From contig NZ_FNIJ01000001.1 of the NCBI RefSeq assembly GCF_900103845.1, positions 305,659 through 369,658 of the forward strand: a stretch of 64,000 nucleotides of DNA, in the 5' to 3' direction. The translations under genes and the position numbers were made by a program. Positions 19,965-33,220 of the stretch are shown piece by piece. The first letter of the stretch is position 1. Each line of letters starts with the position of its first letter. The notes beneath the pieces were generated by a model. That model ran no database searches, was not told the origin of the DNA, and saw only the letters and a list, made by a program, of their open reading frames with translations. The stretch is from Pseudomonas jinjuensis. GTDB lineage: Bacteria > Pseudomonadota > Gammaproteobacteria > Pseudomonadales > Pseudomonadaceae.

Positions 19965-20867
19965 TCAGGCTTTCGCCAGCAGCGCCCGTGCCACGCGCGA
20001 GCCGTTCGGCTTGTCGAGCACCGCGCAGATGCGCTGGCCGGCGGCGATCAGGGCGTCGAGGTCGATGCCGGTCTCGATGCCCAGGCCGTTGAGCAGGTAG
20101 ACCACGTCTTCCGTGGCGACGTTGCCGGTCGCGCCCTTGGCGTAGGGGCAGCCGCCGAGGCCGGCGACCGAGCTGTCGAACACGGCGATGCCTTCCAGCA
20201 GGCCGGCATAGATGTTCGACACGGCCTGGCCGTAGGTATCGTGGAAGTGCCCGGCCAGACGCTCGCGGGCGACGCGGGCGCCGACCACTTCGAACATGCG
20301 GCGGGTGGCGCCGGCGGTGCCGACGCCGATGGTGTCGCCGAGGGAAACTTCGTAGCAGCCCATGGCGTCCAGCTCGGCTGCGACTGCCGCAACCTGCTGC
20401 ACGTCCACTTCGCCCTGGTACGGGCAGCCGAGCACGCAGGAGACGTAGCCGCGCACGCGAATGCCATGCTGGCGCGCCGCTTCCATGATCGGCACGAAGC
20501 GCTCCAGGCTTTCCTTGATCGAGCAGTTGATGTTCTTCTGCGAGAACGCCTCGGAGGCGGCGGCGAACACCGCGACTTCCTCGACCCCGGCTTCCAGCGC
20601 GGCCTCGAAGCCCTTCATGTTCGGCGCGAGAGCGGCATAGGTGATGCCCGGCTTGCGCTGGATGCCGGCGAAGACTTCCGCCGAACCGGCCATCTGCGGC
20701 ACCCACTTGGGCGAGACGAAGCTGCCGACCTCGATGTAGCCGAGCCCGGCGGCGGTGAGGTCGTCCACCAGGCGCACCTTGTCGGCGACGCTGATCGGTT
20801 GCTTCTCGTTCTGCAGGCCGTCGCGCGGGCCGACTTCGACCAGGCGGACGGAGGTTGGCAGTGTCAT
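19965..20867 (-). CDS. liuE: Hydroxymethylglutaryl-CoA lyase
   Basis: 300 residues. It cleaves 3-hydroxy-3-methylglutaryl-CoA to acetoacetate and acetyl-CoA, the last step of leucine degradation. The TIM-barrel DRE-type enzyme shows RLVEVGPRDGLQNE at the N-terminus (substrate and metal site), VSLGDTIGVGTAG, HFHDTYG (metal-binding histidines) and the signature GLGGCPYAKGATGNVATEDVVY with its active-site cysteine. It is the last liu gene on the minus strand, separated from liuD by a REP pair. Confidence 0.96.
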   Translation of the reverse strand: MTLPTSVRLVEVGPRDGLQNEKQPISVADKVRLVDDLTAAGLGYIEVGSFVSPKWVPQMAGSAEVFAGIQRKPGITYAALAPNMKGFEAALEAGVEEVAVFAAASEAFSQKNINCSIKESLERFVPIMEAARQHGIRVRGYVSCVLGCPYQGEVDVQQVAAVAAELDAMGCYEVSLGDTIGVGTAGATRRMFEVVGARVARERLAGHFHDTYGQAVSNIYAGLLEGIAVFDSSVAGLGGCPYAKGATGNVATEDVVYLLNGLGIETGIDLDALIAAGQRICAVLDKPNGSRVARALLAKA

Positions 20868-20910
20868 GAATTGTCCTCTTATGGATTCGGGCGAAGGCGG
20901 GTTTGCTTTT

Positions 20911-20977
20911 TGTAGGAGCGAGCTTGCTCGCGAACAGCCTCGGTGTCAGGCGGGTTCGCGAGCAAGCTCGCTCCTAC
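20911..20977. repeat. REP/BIME pair between liuD and liuE
   Basis: Two inverted REP units (20911-20935 and 20953-20977) that nearly fill the 128-bp gap between two genes of the same transcription unit. Such a structure can slow 3'-5' decay of the upstream message. Confidence 0.85.
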
Positions 20978-20995
20978 GAAGGGCGGGGCGTCGCG

Positions 20996-22951
20996 TTATG
21001 CGCTGGCTTCTTCCAGCTCCACCAGCGCCGCGCCTTCCGACACCAGCTCGCCTTCGCTGCAATACAGCGATTTCACCACGCCGGCGTGCGGCGCGCGAAT
21101 GCTGTGTTCCATCTTCATCGCTTCCAGCACCACCAGGGTGGCGCCGGCTTCGACGGTCTGGCCCGGTTCGACCAGGATGCGCACGATGCTGCCGTTCATG
21201 GGCGCGCCGAGGCCGCCGTGGTGGCCGTGGGCGGCTTCCGCTTCGGCGATGGGGTCGAAGCGCTGGATTGCCAGCATCTCGCCGTTCCACTCCAGATAGA
21301 GCGCATCGCCGCGGCGCAGGGCCAGATGGCGGTGGCGCTTGCCGTCGATGGCGACTTCCAGCCATTCGCCGTTCAGGTAGGCGATCCGCGCGCCGCCGGC
21401 ATGGCGCAGGCGCACGACGTGCCGCTCGCCCTTGCAGGTCAGGTGCAGGTCAGTCTCGCCCGGCAGGCCGCTGCGCCAGCCATTGCGCGCGGACCACGGC
21501 GAATGGGCATCGTCCTGCCGCACATGGCGGGCTTCGGTCTGTGCCCAGCCTTCGGCCGCCAGTTGCCAGAAGTCTTCCGGCAGCGCGGCGGGGGCGGGGA
21601 GCAGGGCGTCCTGATGGCGGCCGATGAAGCCGGTATCCAGCTCCGCGGCGGCGAAGGCCGGATGGGCCAGCACGCGCTGCAGGAACGCCAGGTTGGTCTT
21701 GACCCCGCCGACCGCGGTTTCCGCCAGCATCGACAGCAGGCGCGCGCGGGCTTCCTCGCGGGTTTCGCCCCAGGCGATCAGCTTGGCCAGCATCGGGTCA
21801 TAGAACGGCGATACCTCGTCGCCTTCGCGGATACCGCTGTCCACCCGGCGGCCGGGGCCGGCGGCAGGTTCGCGGTACAGCGCCAGGCGGCCGCTGGCGG
21901 GCAGGAAGCCGCCTTCCGGGTCTTCGGCGTAGAGGCGCACTTCGATGGCGTGGCCGTTCAGCGGCACCTGCTCCTGGCTGATCGGCAGGCGCTCGCCACG
22001 GGCGACGCGGATCTGCCAGGCGACCAGGTCGAGGCCGGTGATGGCTTCGGTGACCGGGTGCTCCACCTGCAGGCGGGTGTTCATCTCCATGAAGAAGAAC
22101 TGGCCGCTGCCTTCGTCGTAGAGGAATTCCACGGTGCCGGCGCCGACGTAGCCGATGGCCTGGGCCGCGCGCACGGCGGATTCGCCCATGGCGGCGCGCA
22201 GCTCGGCGGAAAGGCCGGGGGCGGGCGCTTCCTCGACCACCTTCTGGTGGCGGCGCTGGATCGAGCAGTCGCGCTCGTTGAGGTACAGGCAGTTGCCGTG
22301 CTTGTCGGCGAAGACCTGGATTTCCACGTGGCGCGGCTTGGTCAGGTATTTCTCCACCAGCATGCGCGAGTCGCCGAAGCCGGACTGCGCCTCGCGTTGC
22401 GCGGATTCCAGCGCCTCGGCCAGTTCGCTTTCGCGCTCGACCACCTTCATGCCCTTGCCGCCACCACCGGCAGCGGCCTTCAGCAGCACCGGATAGCCGA
22501 TACGCGCGGCTTCGCGCTGGAAGGTCGCGTAGTCCTGGGCCTCGCCGTGATAGCCGGGCACCAGCGGCACGCCGGCGTCTTCCATCAGCGCCTTGGCGGC
22601 GGATTTGCTGCCCATGGCGTCGATGGCGCTGGCCGGCGGGCCGAGGAAGATCAGCCCGGCCTCTTCGCAGGCGCGGGCGAAGCCGGCGTTCTCCGAGAGG
22701 AAGCCATAGCCCGGGTGGATCGCCTGGGCGCCGGCGGCCTTTGCCGCTTCCAGCACGGCGTCGGCACGCAGGTAGCTTTCCGCCGGCTTGGCGCCACCGA
22801 GGTCGATGGCAATGTCGGCTTCCTCGACATGCCGGGCGTGACGGTCGGTAGCGCTGTGCACGGCGACGGTGGTCAGGCCGAGGGCCTTGGCGGTGCGCAT
22901 GACCCGGCAGGCGATCTCGCCGCGGTTGGCGACCAGGAGGGTTGTAATCAT
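20996..22951 (-). CDS. liuD: Methylcrotonyl/geranyl-CoA carboxylase, biotin-containing alpha subunit
   Basis: 651 residues from the ATG at 22951. It carboxylates its own biotin with ATP and bicarbonate and passes the group to the LiuB carboxyltransferase acting on 3-methylcrotonyl-CoA. Domains: a biotin carboxylase (about 1-445) with the ATP-grasp Gly-rich loop KAAAGGGGKGMK and EMNTRLQVEHPVTE, a middle BT-type domain, and a C-terminal biotinyl domain with the biotin lysine in VLEAMKMEHS. Liu enzymes of P. aeruginosa serve leucine breakdown; the acyclic-terpene paralogue is AtuF, and gene context here supports Liu. Confidence 0.96.
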   Translation of the reverse strand: MITTLLVANRGEIACRVMRTAKALGLTTVAVHSATDRHARHVEEADIAIDLGGAKPAESYLRADAVLEAAKAAGAQAIHPGYGFLSENAGFARACEEAGLIFLGPPASAIDAMGSKSAAKALMEDAGVPLVPGYHGEAQDYATFQREAARIGYPVLLKAAAGGGGKGMKVVERESELAEALESAQREAQSGFGDSRMLVEKYLTKPRHVEIQVFADKHGNCLYLNERDCSIQRRHQKVVEEAPAPGLSAELRAAMGESAVRAAQAIGYVGAGTVEFLYDEGSGQFFFMEMNTRLQVEHPVTEAITGLDLVAWQIRVARGERLPISQEQVPLNGHAIEVRLYAEDPEGGFLPASGRLALYREPAAGPGRRVDSGIREGDEVSPFYDPMLAKLIAWGETREEARARLLSMLAETAVGGVKTNLAFLQRVLAHPAFAAAELDTGFIGRHQDALLPAPAALPEDFWQLAAEGWAQTEARHVRQDDAHSPWSARNGWRSGLPGETDLHLTCKGERHVVRLRHAGGARIAYLNGEWLEVAIDGKRHRHLALRRGDALYLEWNGEMLAIQRFDPIAEAEAAHGHHGGLGAPMNGSIVRILVEPGQTVEAGATLVVLEAMKMEHSIRAPHAGVVKSLYCSEGELVSEGAALVELEEASA

Positions 22952-23003
22952 TGTTCTTGCTCCCTTCTTGGGGTGGTGCGCGATTGTTGCTGCCCGTGTC
23001 GAC

Positions 23004-23096
23004 GTAGGTTGGGTTGAGCCTGCGAAACCCAACGAACCGAACCTGGCGTCTCCGAGCGATTCGCGTTGGGTATCGCTTCGCTCAACGCCAACCTAC
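23004..23096. repeat. Palindromic intergenic repeat between liuC and liuD
   Basis: A 93-bp element bounded by GTAGGTTGG and CCAACCTAC, containing internal inverted GGGTTGAGC / GCTCAACGC segments. This is a repeat type different from the REP pairs at the other liu junctions. Confidence 0.75.
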
Positions 23097-23111
23097 AAGA
23101 GCGCATCGGCA

Positions 23112-23909
23112 TCATTTCTCTTCCTGCCAGGCCGGTTTGCGTTTTTCCAGGAAGGCGTGCAGGCCCTCCTGTCCCTCGGGGCTGATGCGAATGCGGGCGA
23201 TGGCCGCTTCGGTATAGCGGCGCACATTCGGCGTGAGTTCGCCGGCGCCGATCTCATGGAACAGTGCCTTGCACGCCACCAGCGCCTGCGGGCTGTTGTT
23301 CAGGAGATTGGCTACCCAGGCGTCGACCTGGCCATCCAGTTCGCCGGCCGGATAGCTTTCGGCGAGCAGGCCGAGCTCGCGGGCACGGGCGCCGCCGAAG
23401 CGCTCGGCGGTCATGGAATAGCGGGTCGCCGCGCGCTGGCCGATGGCCTTGGTCACGAACGGACCGATGGTCGCCGGGATCAGGCCGATGCGCACTTCCG
23501 ACAGGCAGAAGACCGCCTCGTCCGAGCCGATCGCCATGTCGCAGCAGGCCACCAGGCCGACGCCGCCGCCGAAGGCCGCGCCTTGCACCACGGCGAGGGT
23601 CGGCTTCTTCAGGTGATGGAGGTTGTGCAGCAGTTCGGCGAGCTGCTGGGCGTCGGCGAGGTTGCCGTTGTAGTCCAGGCTGACCGAGTGCTGCATCCAC
23701 GCCAGGTCGGCGCCACCGGAGAAGTGCTTGCCGCGGCCGCGCAGGACCAGCAGGCGCACCTTCGGATCGTCGCCCACTGCGTCGAGGGCGCGGATCAGCT
23801 CGGCGATGGTCTCGGCGTTGAAGGCGTTGTTCTTGTCCGGGCGGTTCAGCCAGAGGGTGGCGACGCCGCGGTTGTCGATTTCGAGCTGGATGTTTTCAAA
23901 AGTGCTCAT
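23112..23909 (-). CDS. liuC: 3-methylglutaconyl-CoA hydratase
   Basis: 265 residues, an enoyl-CoA hydratase/isomerase family protein. It hydrates 3-methylglutaconyl-CoA to 3-hydroxy-3-methylglutaryl-CoA, between the carboxylase (LiuBD) and the lyase (LiuE). Crotonase-fold motifs are visible: the oxyanion-hole segment GRGKHFSGGADLAWM and VQGAAFGGGVGLVACCDM, followed by FCLSEVRIGLIPATIGPFV. The assignment over other hydratases rests on operon position and a start (MSTFENIQLEIDNRGVATLWLN) typical of LiuC. Confidence 0.93.
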   Translation of the reverse strand: MSTFENIQLEIDNRGVATLWLNRPDKNNAFNAETIAELIRALDAVGDDPKVRLLVLRGRGKHFSGGADLAWMQHSVSLDYNGNLADAQQLAELLHNLHHLKKPTLAVVQGAAFGGGVGLVACCDMAIGSDEAVFCLSEVRIGLIPATIGPFVTKAIGQRAATRYSMTAERFGGARARELGLLAESYPAGELDGQVDAWVANLLNNSPQALVACKALFHEIGAGELTPNVRRYTEAAIARIRISPEGQEGLHAFLEKRKPAWQEEK

Positions 23910-23996
23910 GGAAAAATCCTCAAGGGCTGCAGGCTTCAGGCCACAGGCTGCAGGCGCGTTCTCGCCTGCAGCCCATAGCCTGCCGCCTGCAGCCGC

Positions 23997-25604
<1,608 letters not shown>

Positions 25605-25620
25605 GAAAACCTCGAAAAGA

Positions 25621-25780
25621 GCGCTGTAGGCTGGAGGCTGAACGAAAGGGCTGCGGCAACTCTTTCGTTCAGTCGCACCGATGGGTATCGCTCCGCTCCA
25701 CCCATCCTACGAATCTGGAGGCTGAACGAGGACTGCGACAGCTCTTTCGTCCAGCCTTCAGCCTCTAGCCTCCAGCGGCT
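25621..25780. repeat. Palindromic repeat between liuA and liuB
   Basis: A 160-bp segment with outer inverted arms (CTGTAGGCTGGAGGCTGAACG on the left and its approximate reverse complement on the right) and an inner GATGGGTATCGCTCCGCTCCAC stretch. It fills the whole liuA-liuB gap. A shorter CTGCAGGC-rich inverted element fills the liuB-liuC gap (23925-23995). Confidence 0.7.
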
Positions 25781-25784
25781 TTTG

Positions 25785-26948
25785 TTATTTGGTCTCGTTG
25801 AACAGCTCGCGCCCGATCAGCATGCGGCGGATTTCGCTGGTGCCGGCGCCGATCTCGTAGAGCTTGGCGTCGCGCAGCAGGCGGCCGGTGGGGAACTCGT
25901 TGATGTAGCCGTTGCCGCCCAGCAGCTGGATGGCGTCCAGCGCCATCTGGGTGGCGCGCTCGGCGGTGTAGAGGATCACCCCGGCGGCATCCTTGCGGGT
26001 GGTCTCGCCGCGGTCGCAGGCCTGGGCCACCGCGTACAGGTAGGCGCGGCTGGCGTTGAGCTGGGTGTACATGTCGGCGACCTTGCCCTGCACCAGCTGG
26101 AACTCGCCGATGCTCTGGCCGAACTGCTTGCGGTCGTGGATGTACGGGACGATCACGTCCATGCACGCCTGCATGATGCCGACCGGGCCGCCGGAGAGGA
26201 CCACGCGCTCGTAGTCCAGGCCGCTCATCAGCACCTTAACGCCGCCGTTCAATTTGCCGAGGATGTTCTCTTCAGGCACTTCGACGTTGTCGAAGAACAG
26301 CTCGCAGGTGTTCGAGCCGCGCATGCCCAGCTTGTCGAACTTGTTGCTGCGGCTGAAACCTTTCCAGTCGCGCTCGACGATGAACGCGGTGATACCGTGC
26401 GGGCCCTTTTCCGGCTCGGTCTTGGCGTAGATCACGTAGGTGTTGGCGTCGGGACCGTTGGTGATCCAGGTCTTGCTGCCGTTGAGCACGTAGCGGTCGC
26501 CCTGCTTCTCGGCGCGCAGCTTCATGGAGACGACGTCGGAGCCGGCGTTCGGCTCGCTCATCGCCAGCGCGCCGATGTGCTCGCCGCTGACCAGCCTGGG
26601 CAGGTATTTGGCTTTCTGCTCCTGGGTGCCGTTGCGCTTGATCTGGTTGACGCAGAGGTTGGAGTGCGCACCGTAGGACAGCGCCACCGAAGCCGAACCG
26701 CGGCTGATCTCTTCCATGGCGATCACGTGGGCCAGGTAGCCCAGCCCCGAGCCGCCGAATTCCTCTTCCACGGTGATGCCGAGCAGGCCCATGTCACCGA
26801 ACTTCTTCCACATGTCCATGGGGAAGGCGTTTTCCGAATCGATCTGCGCGGCGCGCGGCGCCAGCTCGGTGGCGACGAAGCTGCGGACCTGGTCGCGCAG
26901 CATGTCGATGGTTTCGCCGAGGCCGAAGTTGAGGGACGGATAGCTCAT
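25785..26948 (-). CDS. liuA: Isovaleryl-CoA dehydrogenase
   Basis: 387 residues from the ATG at 26948 (AAGGTGA ribosome site six bases upstream; a GTG three codons earlier is less likely). It oxidises isovaleryl-CoA to 3-methylcrotonyl-CoA using FAD and passes electrons to ETF. The acyl-CoA dehydrogenase signature [12 protein letters not shown] is present. The catalytic base sits at Glu247 in [13 protein letters not shown] and the C-terminal motif reads IGAGTSE rather than YEGT, which is the isovaleryl-CoA dehydrogenase arrangement. It is the first structural liu gene, 30 bp after liuR. Confidence 0.96.
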   Translation of the reverse strand: MSYPSLNFGLGETIDMLRDQVRSFVATELAPRAAQIDSENAFPMDMWKKFGDMGLLGITVEEEFGGSGLGYLAHVIAMEEISRGSASVALSYGAHSNLCVNQIKRNGTQEQKAKYLPRLVSGEHIGALAMSEPNAGSDVVSMKLRAEKQGDRYVLNGSKTWITNGPDANTYVIYAKTEPEKGPHGITAFIVERDWKGFSRSNKFDKLGMRGSNTCELFFDNVEVPEENILGKLNGGVKVLMSGLDYERVVLSGGPVGIMQACMDVIVPYIHDRKQFGQSIGEFQLVQGKVADMYTQLNASRAYLYAVAQACDRGETTRKDAAGVILYTAERATQMALDAIQLLGGNGYINEFPTGRLLRDAKLYEIGAGTSEIRRMLIGRELFNETK

Positions 26949-26978
26949 TGGGTTCACCTTCTTTCTTGTATTCGGGGA

Positions 26979-27377
26979 TCAGGAAGCGACGGTTGCTTTC
27001 TTGTCGGTTTCGGCCATGGCCGCCAGGCAGCGTTCCTCGGCCGTGTCCAGTTCCAGCTGCATCTGCTGGATGTCCAGGAGTTGCTGGTCCAGCTGGGCGC
27101 GGCGTGCGGAAATCTTCTGCATGAAGGTTTCCAGCTGCTTGTGGTTGCCGCTGCTGGGGTCGTAGAGATCGATCAGTTCCTTGCACTCGGCCAGCGAGAA
27201 GCCGATGCGCTTGCCGCGCAGGATCAGCTTCAGCGCCACCAGGTCCTTGGGGCTGTAGATGCGTTCCTGGCCGCGGCGCTCGGGGCTGAGCATCCCCTGT
27301 TCCTCGTAGAAGCGGATGGCGCGGGTGGTGACGTCCAGTTCGCGGGCCAGCTCGGAAATACTGTAGGTGATGGGCAT
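26979..27377 (-). CDS. liuR: LiuR (GnyR), MerR-family regulator of the liu operon
   Basis: 132 residues. The N-terminal MerR winged helix (YSISELARELDVTTRAIRFYEEQGML) is followed by a long dimerisation coiled coil (about 75-125). It is the first gene of the liu operon and probably controls its own promoter: a perfect 16-bp palindrome ends 22 bp upstream of the start codon. LiuR homologues regulate branched-chain amino-acid and isoprenoid catabolism in many proteobacteria. Confidence 0.95.
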   Translation of the reverse strand: MPITYSISELARELDVTTRAIRFYEEQGMLSPERRGQERIYSPKDLVALKLILRGKRIGFSLAECKELIDLYDPSSGNHKQLETFMQKISARRAQLDQQLLDIQQMQLELDTAEERCLAAMAETDKKATVAS

Positions 27378-27398
27378 GGCATTGCTCGTTCGTTTACC

Positions 27399-27414
27399 TT
27401 TACGTTAACGTAAA
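27399..27414. promoter_or_regulatory. LiuR operator: perfect palindrome
   Basis: TTTACGTTAACGTAAA is its own reverse complement over 16 bp and fits the known LiuR recognition pattern. On the minus strand a TTGACA -35 box lies at 27435-27430; a weak -10 (TACGTT, 17-bp spacing) would overlap the palindrome, placing the operator in the core promoter as MerR regulators require. Confidence 0.88.
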
Positions 27415-27622
27415 CCTGCGCTGGGGGACTGTCAACTCGCCTGCCGGTGGTTTTCGCGGGGATGCAATGCGTGGCGTGGTCTGGGAATTGCCTGACAGCA
27501 GTCACGGAAAGAAGTCTTGCCGATCTACCGCTTTACTGTCGGACGGTGCGGGTGTAGACAACCCTCACAGCCTGCCTGTTATGCCGCCGCCCGTGCTGGC
27601 GCGGACAGACCTGGAGCGATGC

Positions 27623-29526
<1,904 letters not shown>

Positions 29527-29527
<1 letters not shown>

Positions 29528-31248
29528 TGCCCCGACTGATCACCCGTTTCATCGACAGCGACGACCGTCAGTCGCTGGACGATGCGCTGCACTGGCTGTA
29601 CGGCTTCGTGCGCCCGCACCGTATGGCGATCCTCGGCCTGCTCGGAATGTCGTTCTGCGCCTCGCTGCTGGTGCTGGCGCAGCCCTGGCTGACCAAGATG
29701 CTGATCGACGACGGCCTGCTGGCGCGGGACTTCCCGACGCTGGTGCTGGTCGCCATCGCCATGATCGGCGCCGGCCTGCTCGGCACCGCGCTGTCCGGGG
29801 TCAACCGCTTCCTGCACACGCGGCTGTCCGGGCGCATCCTGTTCTCCCTGCGCGATGCGCTGTACCGCCACCTGCAGACGCTGTCGCCGAACTTCTATGG
29901 CAAGCGGCGCATCGGCGACCTGATGTCGCGACTGGATGGCGACGTCGCGGAAATCCAGCGCTTCGCCGTGGACTCGCTGTTCTCCGCGGTTTCCAGCGTG
30001 ATCGGCCTGGTCGGCGCGCTGGCGCTGCTGCTCACCCTGTCCTGGCAGCTGTCGCTGCTGGTGGCGCTGCTGATCCCCCTCGACGTGCTCTGGCTGCGCT
30101 GGATGCGGCGCAAGGTCGAGCGCGAGGCGCGCAGCCTGCGCGAGCGTTCGGCGGACATGTCGTCGTTCTTCGTCGAGACCCTGCCGGCGATGAAGTTCAT
30201 CCAGTCCGCCGGCCAGCAGACCCGCGAGTCGCAGCGCCTGGAAGGGCTGGGGCAGGGCTACCTCGGCCAGCTGCTGCGCCTGCAGCTCACCGAATTCTTC
30301 ACCCAGGCGGTGCCGGGCACGCTGATGTCGCTGTCCCGCGCCTGCGCCTTCCTGGTCGGCGGCTACTGGGTGATCCAGGGCAGCTGGCAGCTCGGCTCGC
30401 TGATCGCCTTCTCCACCTACCTCGGCATGGCCATCGGCCCGGTGCAGAGCCTGCTCGGCCTGTACGTGGCGCTGCAGCGCATGACCGTCAGCCTCGGCCG
30501 GGTGATGGAGCTGCGCCGCGAGCAGCCGGGCGTGCAGTCGCCCGCCGTAGCGCAGCCGATGCCGGCAGTGGGCGAACTGCGCTTCGACGGCCTCGGCTTC
30601 AGCCACGCCGGCCGCGCGCAGCCAGTATTGCGCGAGGTAAATGCGCGGATTCCGGCCGGCGCCAAGGTGGCGCTGGGCGGTGCATCCGGTGTCGGCAAGT
30701 CGACCCTGATCGACCTGCTGCAACGCTTCTACGATCCGGAGCAGGGCCGAATCCTCCTCGACGGGACGGACCTGCGCGAGCTGGACCTGTTCGAACTGCG
30801 CCGGCGCATCGCCGTGGTCAGCCAGGACATCGTGCTGTTCCGCGGCAGCCTGGCCGACAACCTGGCCTACAGCGCGCCCCACGTCAGCCGCGAGGAAATC
30901 GTCCGCGTCGCCGAACTGGCCCGTCTCGATGCGCTGATCGAATCGCTTCCCGAAGGTCTCGACAGCCCGCTGGGCGAACGCGGCCAGCAGCTTTCCGGCG
31001 GCCAGAAACAGCGCATCGCCATCGCTCGCGCGCTGCTGCAGGACCCGCTGATCCTGGTGCTCGACGAGGCCACCTCGCAGGTGGACGAAGCCACCGAGCG
31101 CGAAGTGATCGCCGCCATCGACCGGCTGTTCGCCGGGCGCACGCGCATCCTTATCAGCCACCGTCCTTCGACCCTGGCCGAGGCCGACCTGCATTTCGAA
31201 ATGGAAGGCGGCAACCTGAATCTGCGCGAGACGGTGAGCCATGGCTGA
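29527..31248 (+). CDS. QhpF-like ABC exporter (fused permease-ATPase)
   Basis: 573 residues. An N-terminal six-helix transmembrane domain (about 30-310) is followed by an ATPase domain with GGASGVGKST (Walker A), LSGGQKQRIAIARAL (signature), LILVLDEATSQ (Walker B) and the switch histidine in ISHRPSTL. In the quinohemoprotein amine dehydrogenase system, QhpF exports the modified small subunit QhpC to the periplasm. The assignment rests on gene order: it overlaps the regulator by one base and the protease gene by 8 bp. Taken alone it could be any MsbA-type exporter. Confidence 0.85.
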
Positions 31249-31909
31249 GCTGCATATCGGCGTCGTCGACAGCGGCCATGGGCCGGAGCAGGGCGGTCTG
31301 GTGCTGGCGGGGCGACGTTTCTTCCTGAGTGACGAGGGATCGGGCGAGGGCGACTTGCTGCCCGATGCGCTTGGCCACGGTAGCGCTGTGCTGCAGGCCA
31401 TCGCTTCCCGGGCGCCGGTTGCGCGCTTCAGCGTGGCGCAGGTGTTCGATGGGCGCGGCGTCACCAGTCCGTTGCAGATCGCCGGGGCGTTGCGCTGGCT
31501 GTGCGAGCGCGGAGTGCGGTTGGTCAATCTCAGCCTCGGTGTACGCCAGGATCGCCCGTTATTGCGTGATGCGGTGGCGGAGCTGGTGGCGAGCGGGACG
31601 CTGGTTTGCGCGTCCAGTCCGGCGCAGGGCGAGCCAGTGTTTCCGGCCAGCTATCCGGGGGTGATCCGGGTGACTGGCGATGCGCGCTGCGGGGCGGGGG
31701 AGTGGTCCTGGCTGGATAGTCGGCAGGCGGACTTCGGTGCGGCTGTGAGCAGTGGTGGGCAGGCCGGTTCCAGCCTGGGCTGCGCGGCGTTCTGTGGGCA
31801 TCTGGCTGGGCTTTTGACTGAGCATCCCGAGGCGAGCAATGAATGGCTGGTGCAGCGAATGCGCGAGGGTGCCGCTTATAGAGGAAGAGAATTCAGGGTG
31901 GCGCCGTGA
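31241..31909 (+). CDS. QhpE-like subtilisin-family processing protease
   Basis: 222 residues, short for an S8 protease and without a signal peptide, so it acts in the cytoplasm. The catalytic triad is visible: Asp10 in GVVDSG, His46 in GHGSAV and Ser178 in AGSSLGCA. QhpE cuts the leader peptide from QhpC after its cross-links are installed by QhpD. The short cytosolic form and its position between an ABC exporter and an FAD enzyme fit that role well. It overlaps the next gene by GTGA. Confidence 0.86.
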   Translation: MAELHIGVVDSGHGPEQGGLVLAGRRFFLSDEGSGEGDLLPDALGHGSAVLQAIASRAPVARFSVAQVFDGRGVTSPLQIAGALRWLCERGVRLVNLSLGVRQDRPLLRDAVAELVASGTLVCASSPAQGEPVFPASYPGVIRVTGDARCGAGEWSWLDSRQADFGAAVSSGGQAGSSLGCAAFCGHLAGLLTEHPEASNEWLVQRMREGAAYRGREFRVAP

Positions 31910-33207
31910 GCATCCTGATCCTCGGTGCCGGCCCCGCCGGAGCCGCCGTCGCCCTCGGCCTGCGCCGTCTTGGTCATGAAGTTGCGATCGTCAGCGAATG
32001 GCGCCGCTTCGCCGCGGTGGAAGGTGTATCCCAGCGTGTCCTCGATGGCCTGCGCCATGCCGGCCTGAGCAACGCCATGTCCTGCGCCGCGCCGCCCTCC
32101 CAACGCCGCGTGCGCTGGAACGGCGGGGAAACCGCGCAGAACGTCGAATTCATCATCGACCGCCCGGCTTTCGACCGCGGCCTGCGCGAAGACCTGCGCC
32201 TGGCCGGTATCGAGGTCATCGAAGGTCGCGTTGTGGCAGTGGAATCGTCCGCCGAAGGCCATCGCGTGCGGCTGGATGGCGGTGCCGAGCTGAACGCCGA
32301 TTTCCTCGTCGAGGCCCGTGGCCGCCAGGCGCCGCTGGCCAGCAAAGCAGGCAAGGCACTGCGCGGGCCGGAAACCCTCAGCCTGCTCAATCGCTGGCAG
32401 GGCGAACCGGGCCCGGCCACCAGCGCAGTGGAAAGCCTCCCCGACGGCTGGGCCTGGATGGCGCGGCTGGGCGATGGCCGCTGCTACTGGCAGATGACCC
32501 TGGATGTGGCGAGCACAGAGTTGCCTGGAAAGGAGCAACTGCTCGACTGGTGCCGCGAGCGCCGCGGCGCCTCGCAACTGGCGCAGGAATTCTTCGGTTC
32601 AGCGGCGGAAAACGAACTGGAGCTGCACGCCCGCAGCAGCACCGCGATCCTCTGCCTGGAAGCCTGCGGCGACAACTGGATTCGCGTGGGCGATGCGGCG
32701 ATGGCGGTGGACCCGCTGTCCGGCAACGGCATCTTCCAGTCGCTGTCGTCCGCGCTGCAGGCGCCGGTGGTGATCAACACGCTGCTGCGCGCACCGGAAC
32801 GGGCGGAGCTGGCGCGGCGCTTCCACCAACAGCGGGTCGAGCAACTGTTCCTGCGCTTCGCTCGTGTCGGGCGGGATTTCTATGCGGAAGAGACGCAGTG
32901 GCAGGACCGCCCGTTCTGGCAGGCCCGCAGCAGTTGGCCCGACGACCAGCCGAGCCACGCCGCACCGGATTTCGCCGCCCTGCGCATCGAGCGTGCGCCG
33001 GTGCTGCGGGATGGGCTGGTGGACGAAGCCGAAGTGGTGATCAGCCCGGACCAGCCGCTGGGGATCTGGCACCTGCAGGGGCTGGAACTGGCGCCGTGGC
33101 TGCGGCGTATGCGCAGCGAGCCGGCAGCGCAGGTACTGGCGGATTTGCCAGCGGAGCAGCGGCGGCTGTTCCAAAGCTGGTTGCTTTCGCAGGGTTATCG
33201 GCCGTAG
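31906..33207 (+). CDS. QhpG-like FAD-dependent monooxygenase
   Basis: 433 residues from a GTG at 31906. FAD-binding motifs are clear: the Rossmann start ILILGAGPAGAAVALGL, and WIRVGDAAMAVDPLSGNGIFQSLSSA, the GD and substrate-side motif shared with flavin halogenases and hydroxylases. In quinohemoprotein amine dehydrogenase biosynthesis QhpG dihydroxylates the tryptophan of cross-linked QhpC that becomes the CTQ cofactor. It is the last gene of this tight four-gene operon. No halogenase WxWxIP motif is seen. Function is inferred from family and context. Confidence 0.85.
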   Translation: MSILILGAGPAGAAVALGLRRLGHEVAIVSEWRRFAAVEGVSQRVLDGLRHAGLSNAMSCAAPPSQRRVRWNGGETAQNVEFIIDRPAFDRGLREDLRLAGIEVIEGRVVAVESSAEGHRVRLDGGAELNADFLVEARGRQAPLASKAGKALRGPETLSLLNRWQGEPGPATSAVESLPDGWAWMARLGDGRCYWQMTLDVASTELPGKEQLLDWCRERRGASQLAQEFFGSAAENELELHARSSTAILCLEACGDNWIRVGDAAMAVDPLSGNGIFQSLSSALQAPVVINTLLRAPERAELARRFHQQRVEQLFLRFARVGRDFYAEETQWQDRPFWQARSSWPDDQPSHAAPDFAALRIERAPVLRDGLVDEAEVVISPDQPLGIWHLQGLELAPWLRRMRSEPAAQVLADLPAEQRRLFQSWLLSQGYRP

Positions 33208-33220
33208 CGAGCACAGCTCC

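Noticed and set aside
27467-27622. An N-terminal extension of the sigma-54 activator at 27623
   Set aside because: The frame is open, but the extension would overlap the liuR promoter area and lacks a ribosome site, while the ATG at 27623 has one and starts a typical N-terminus.
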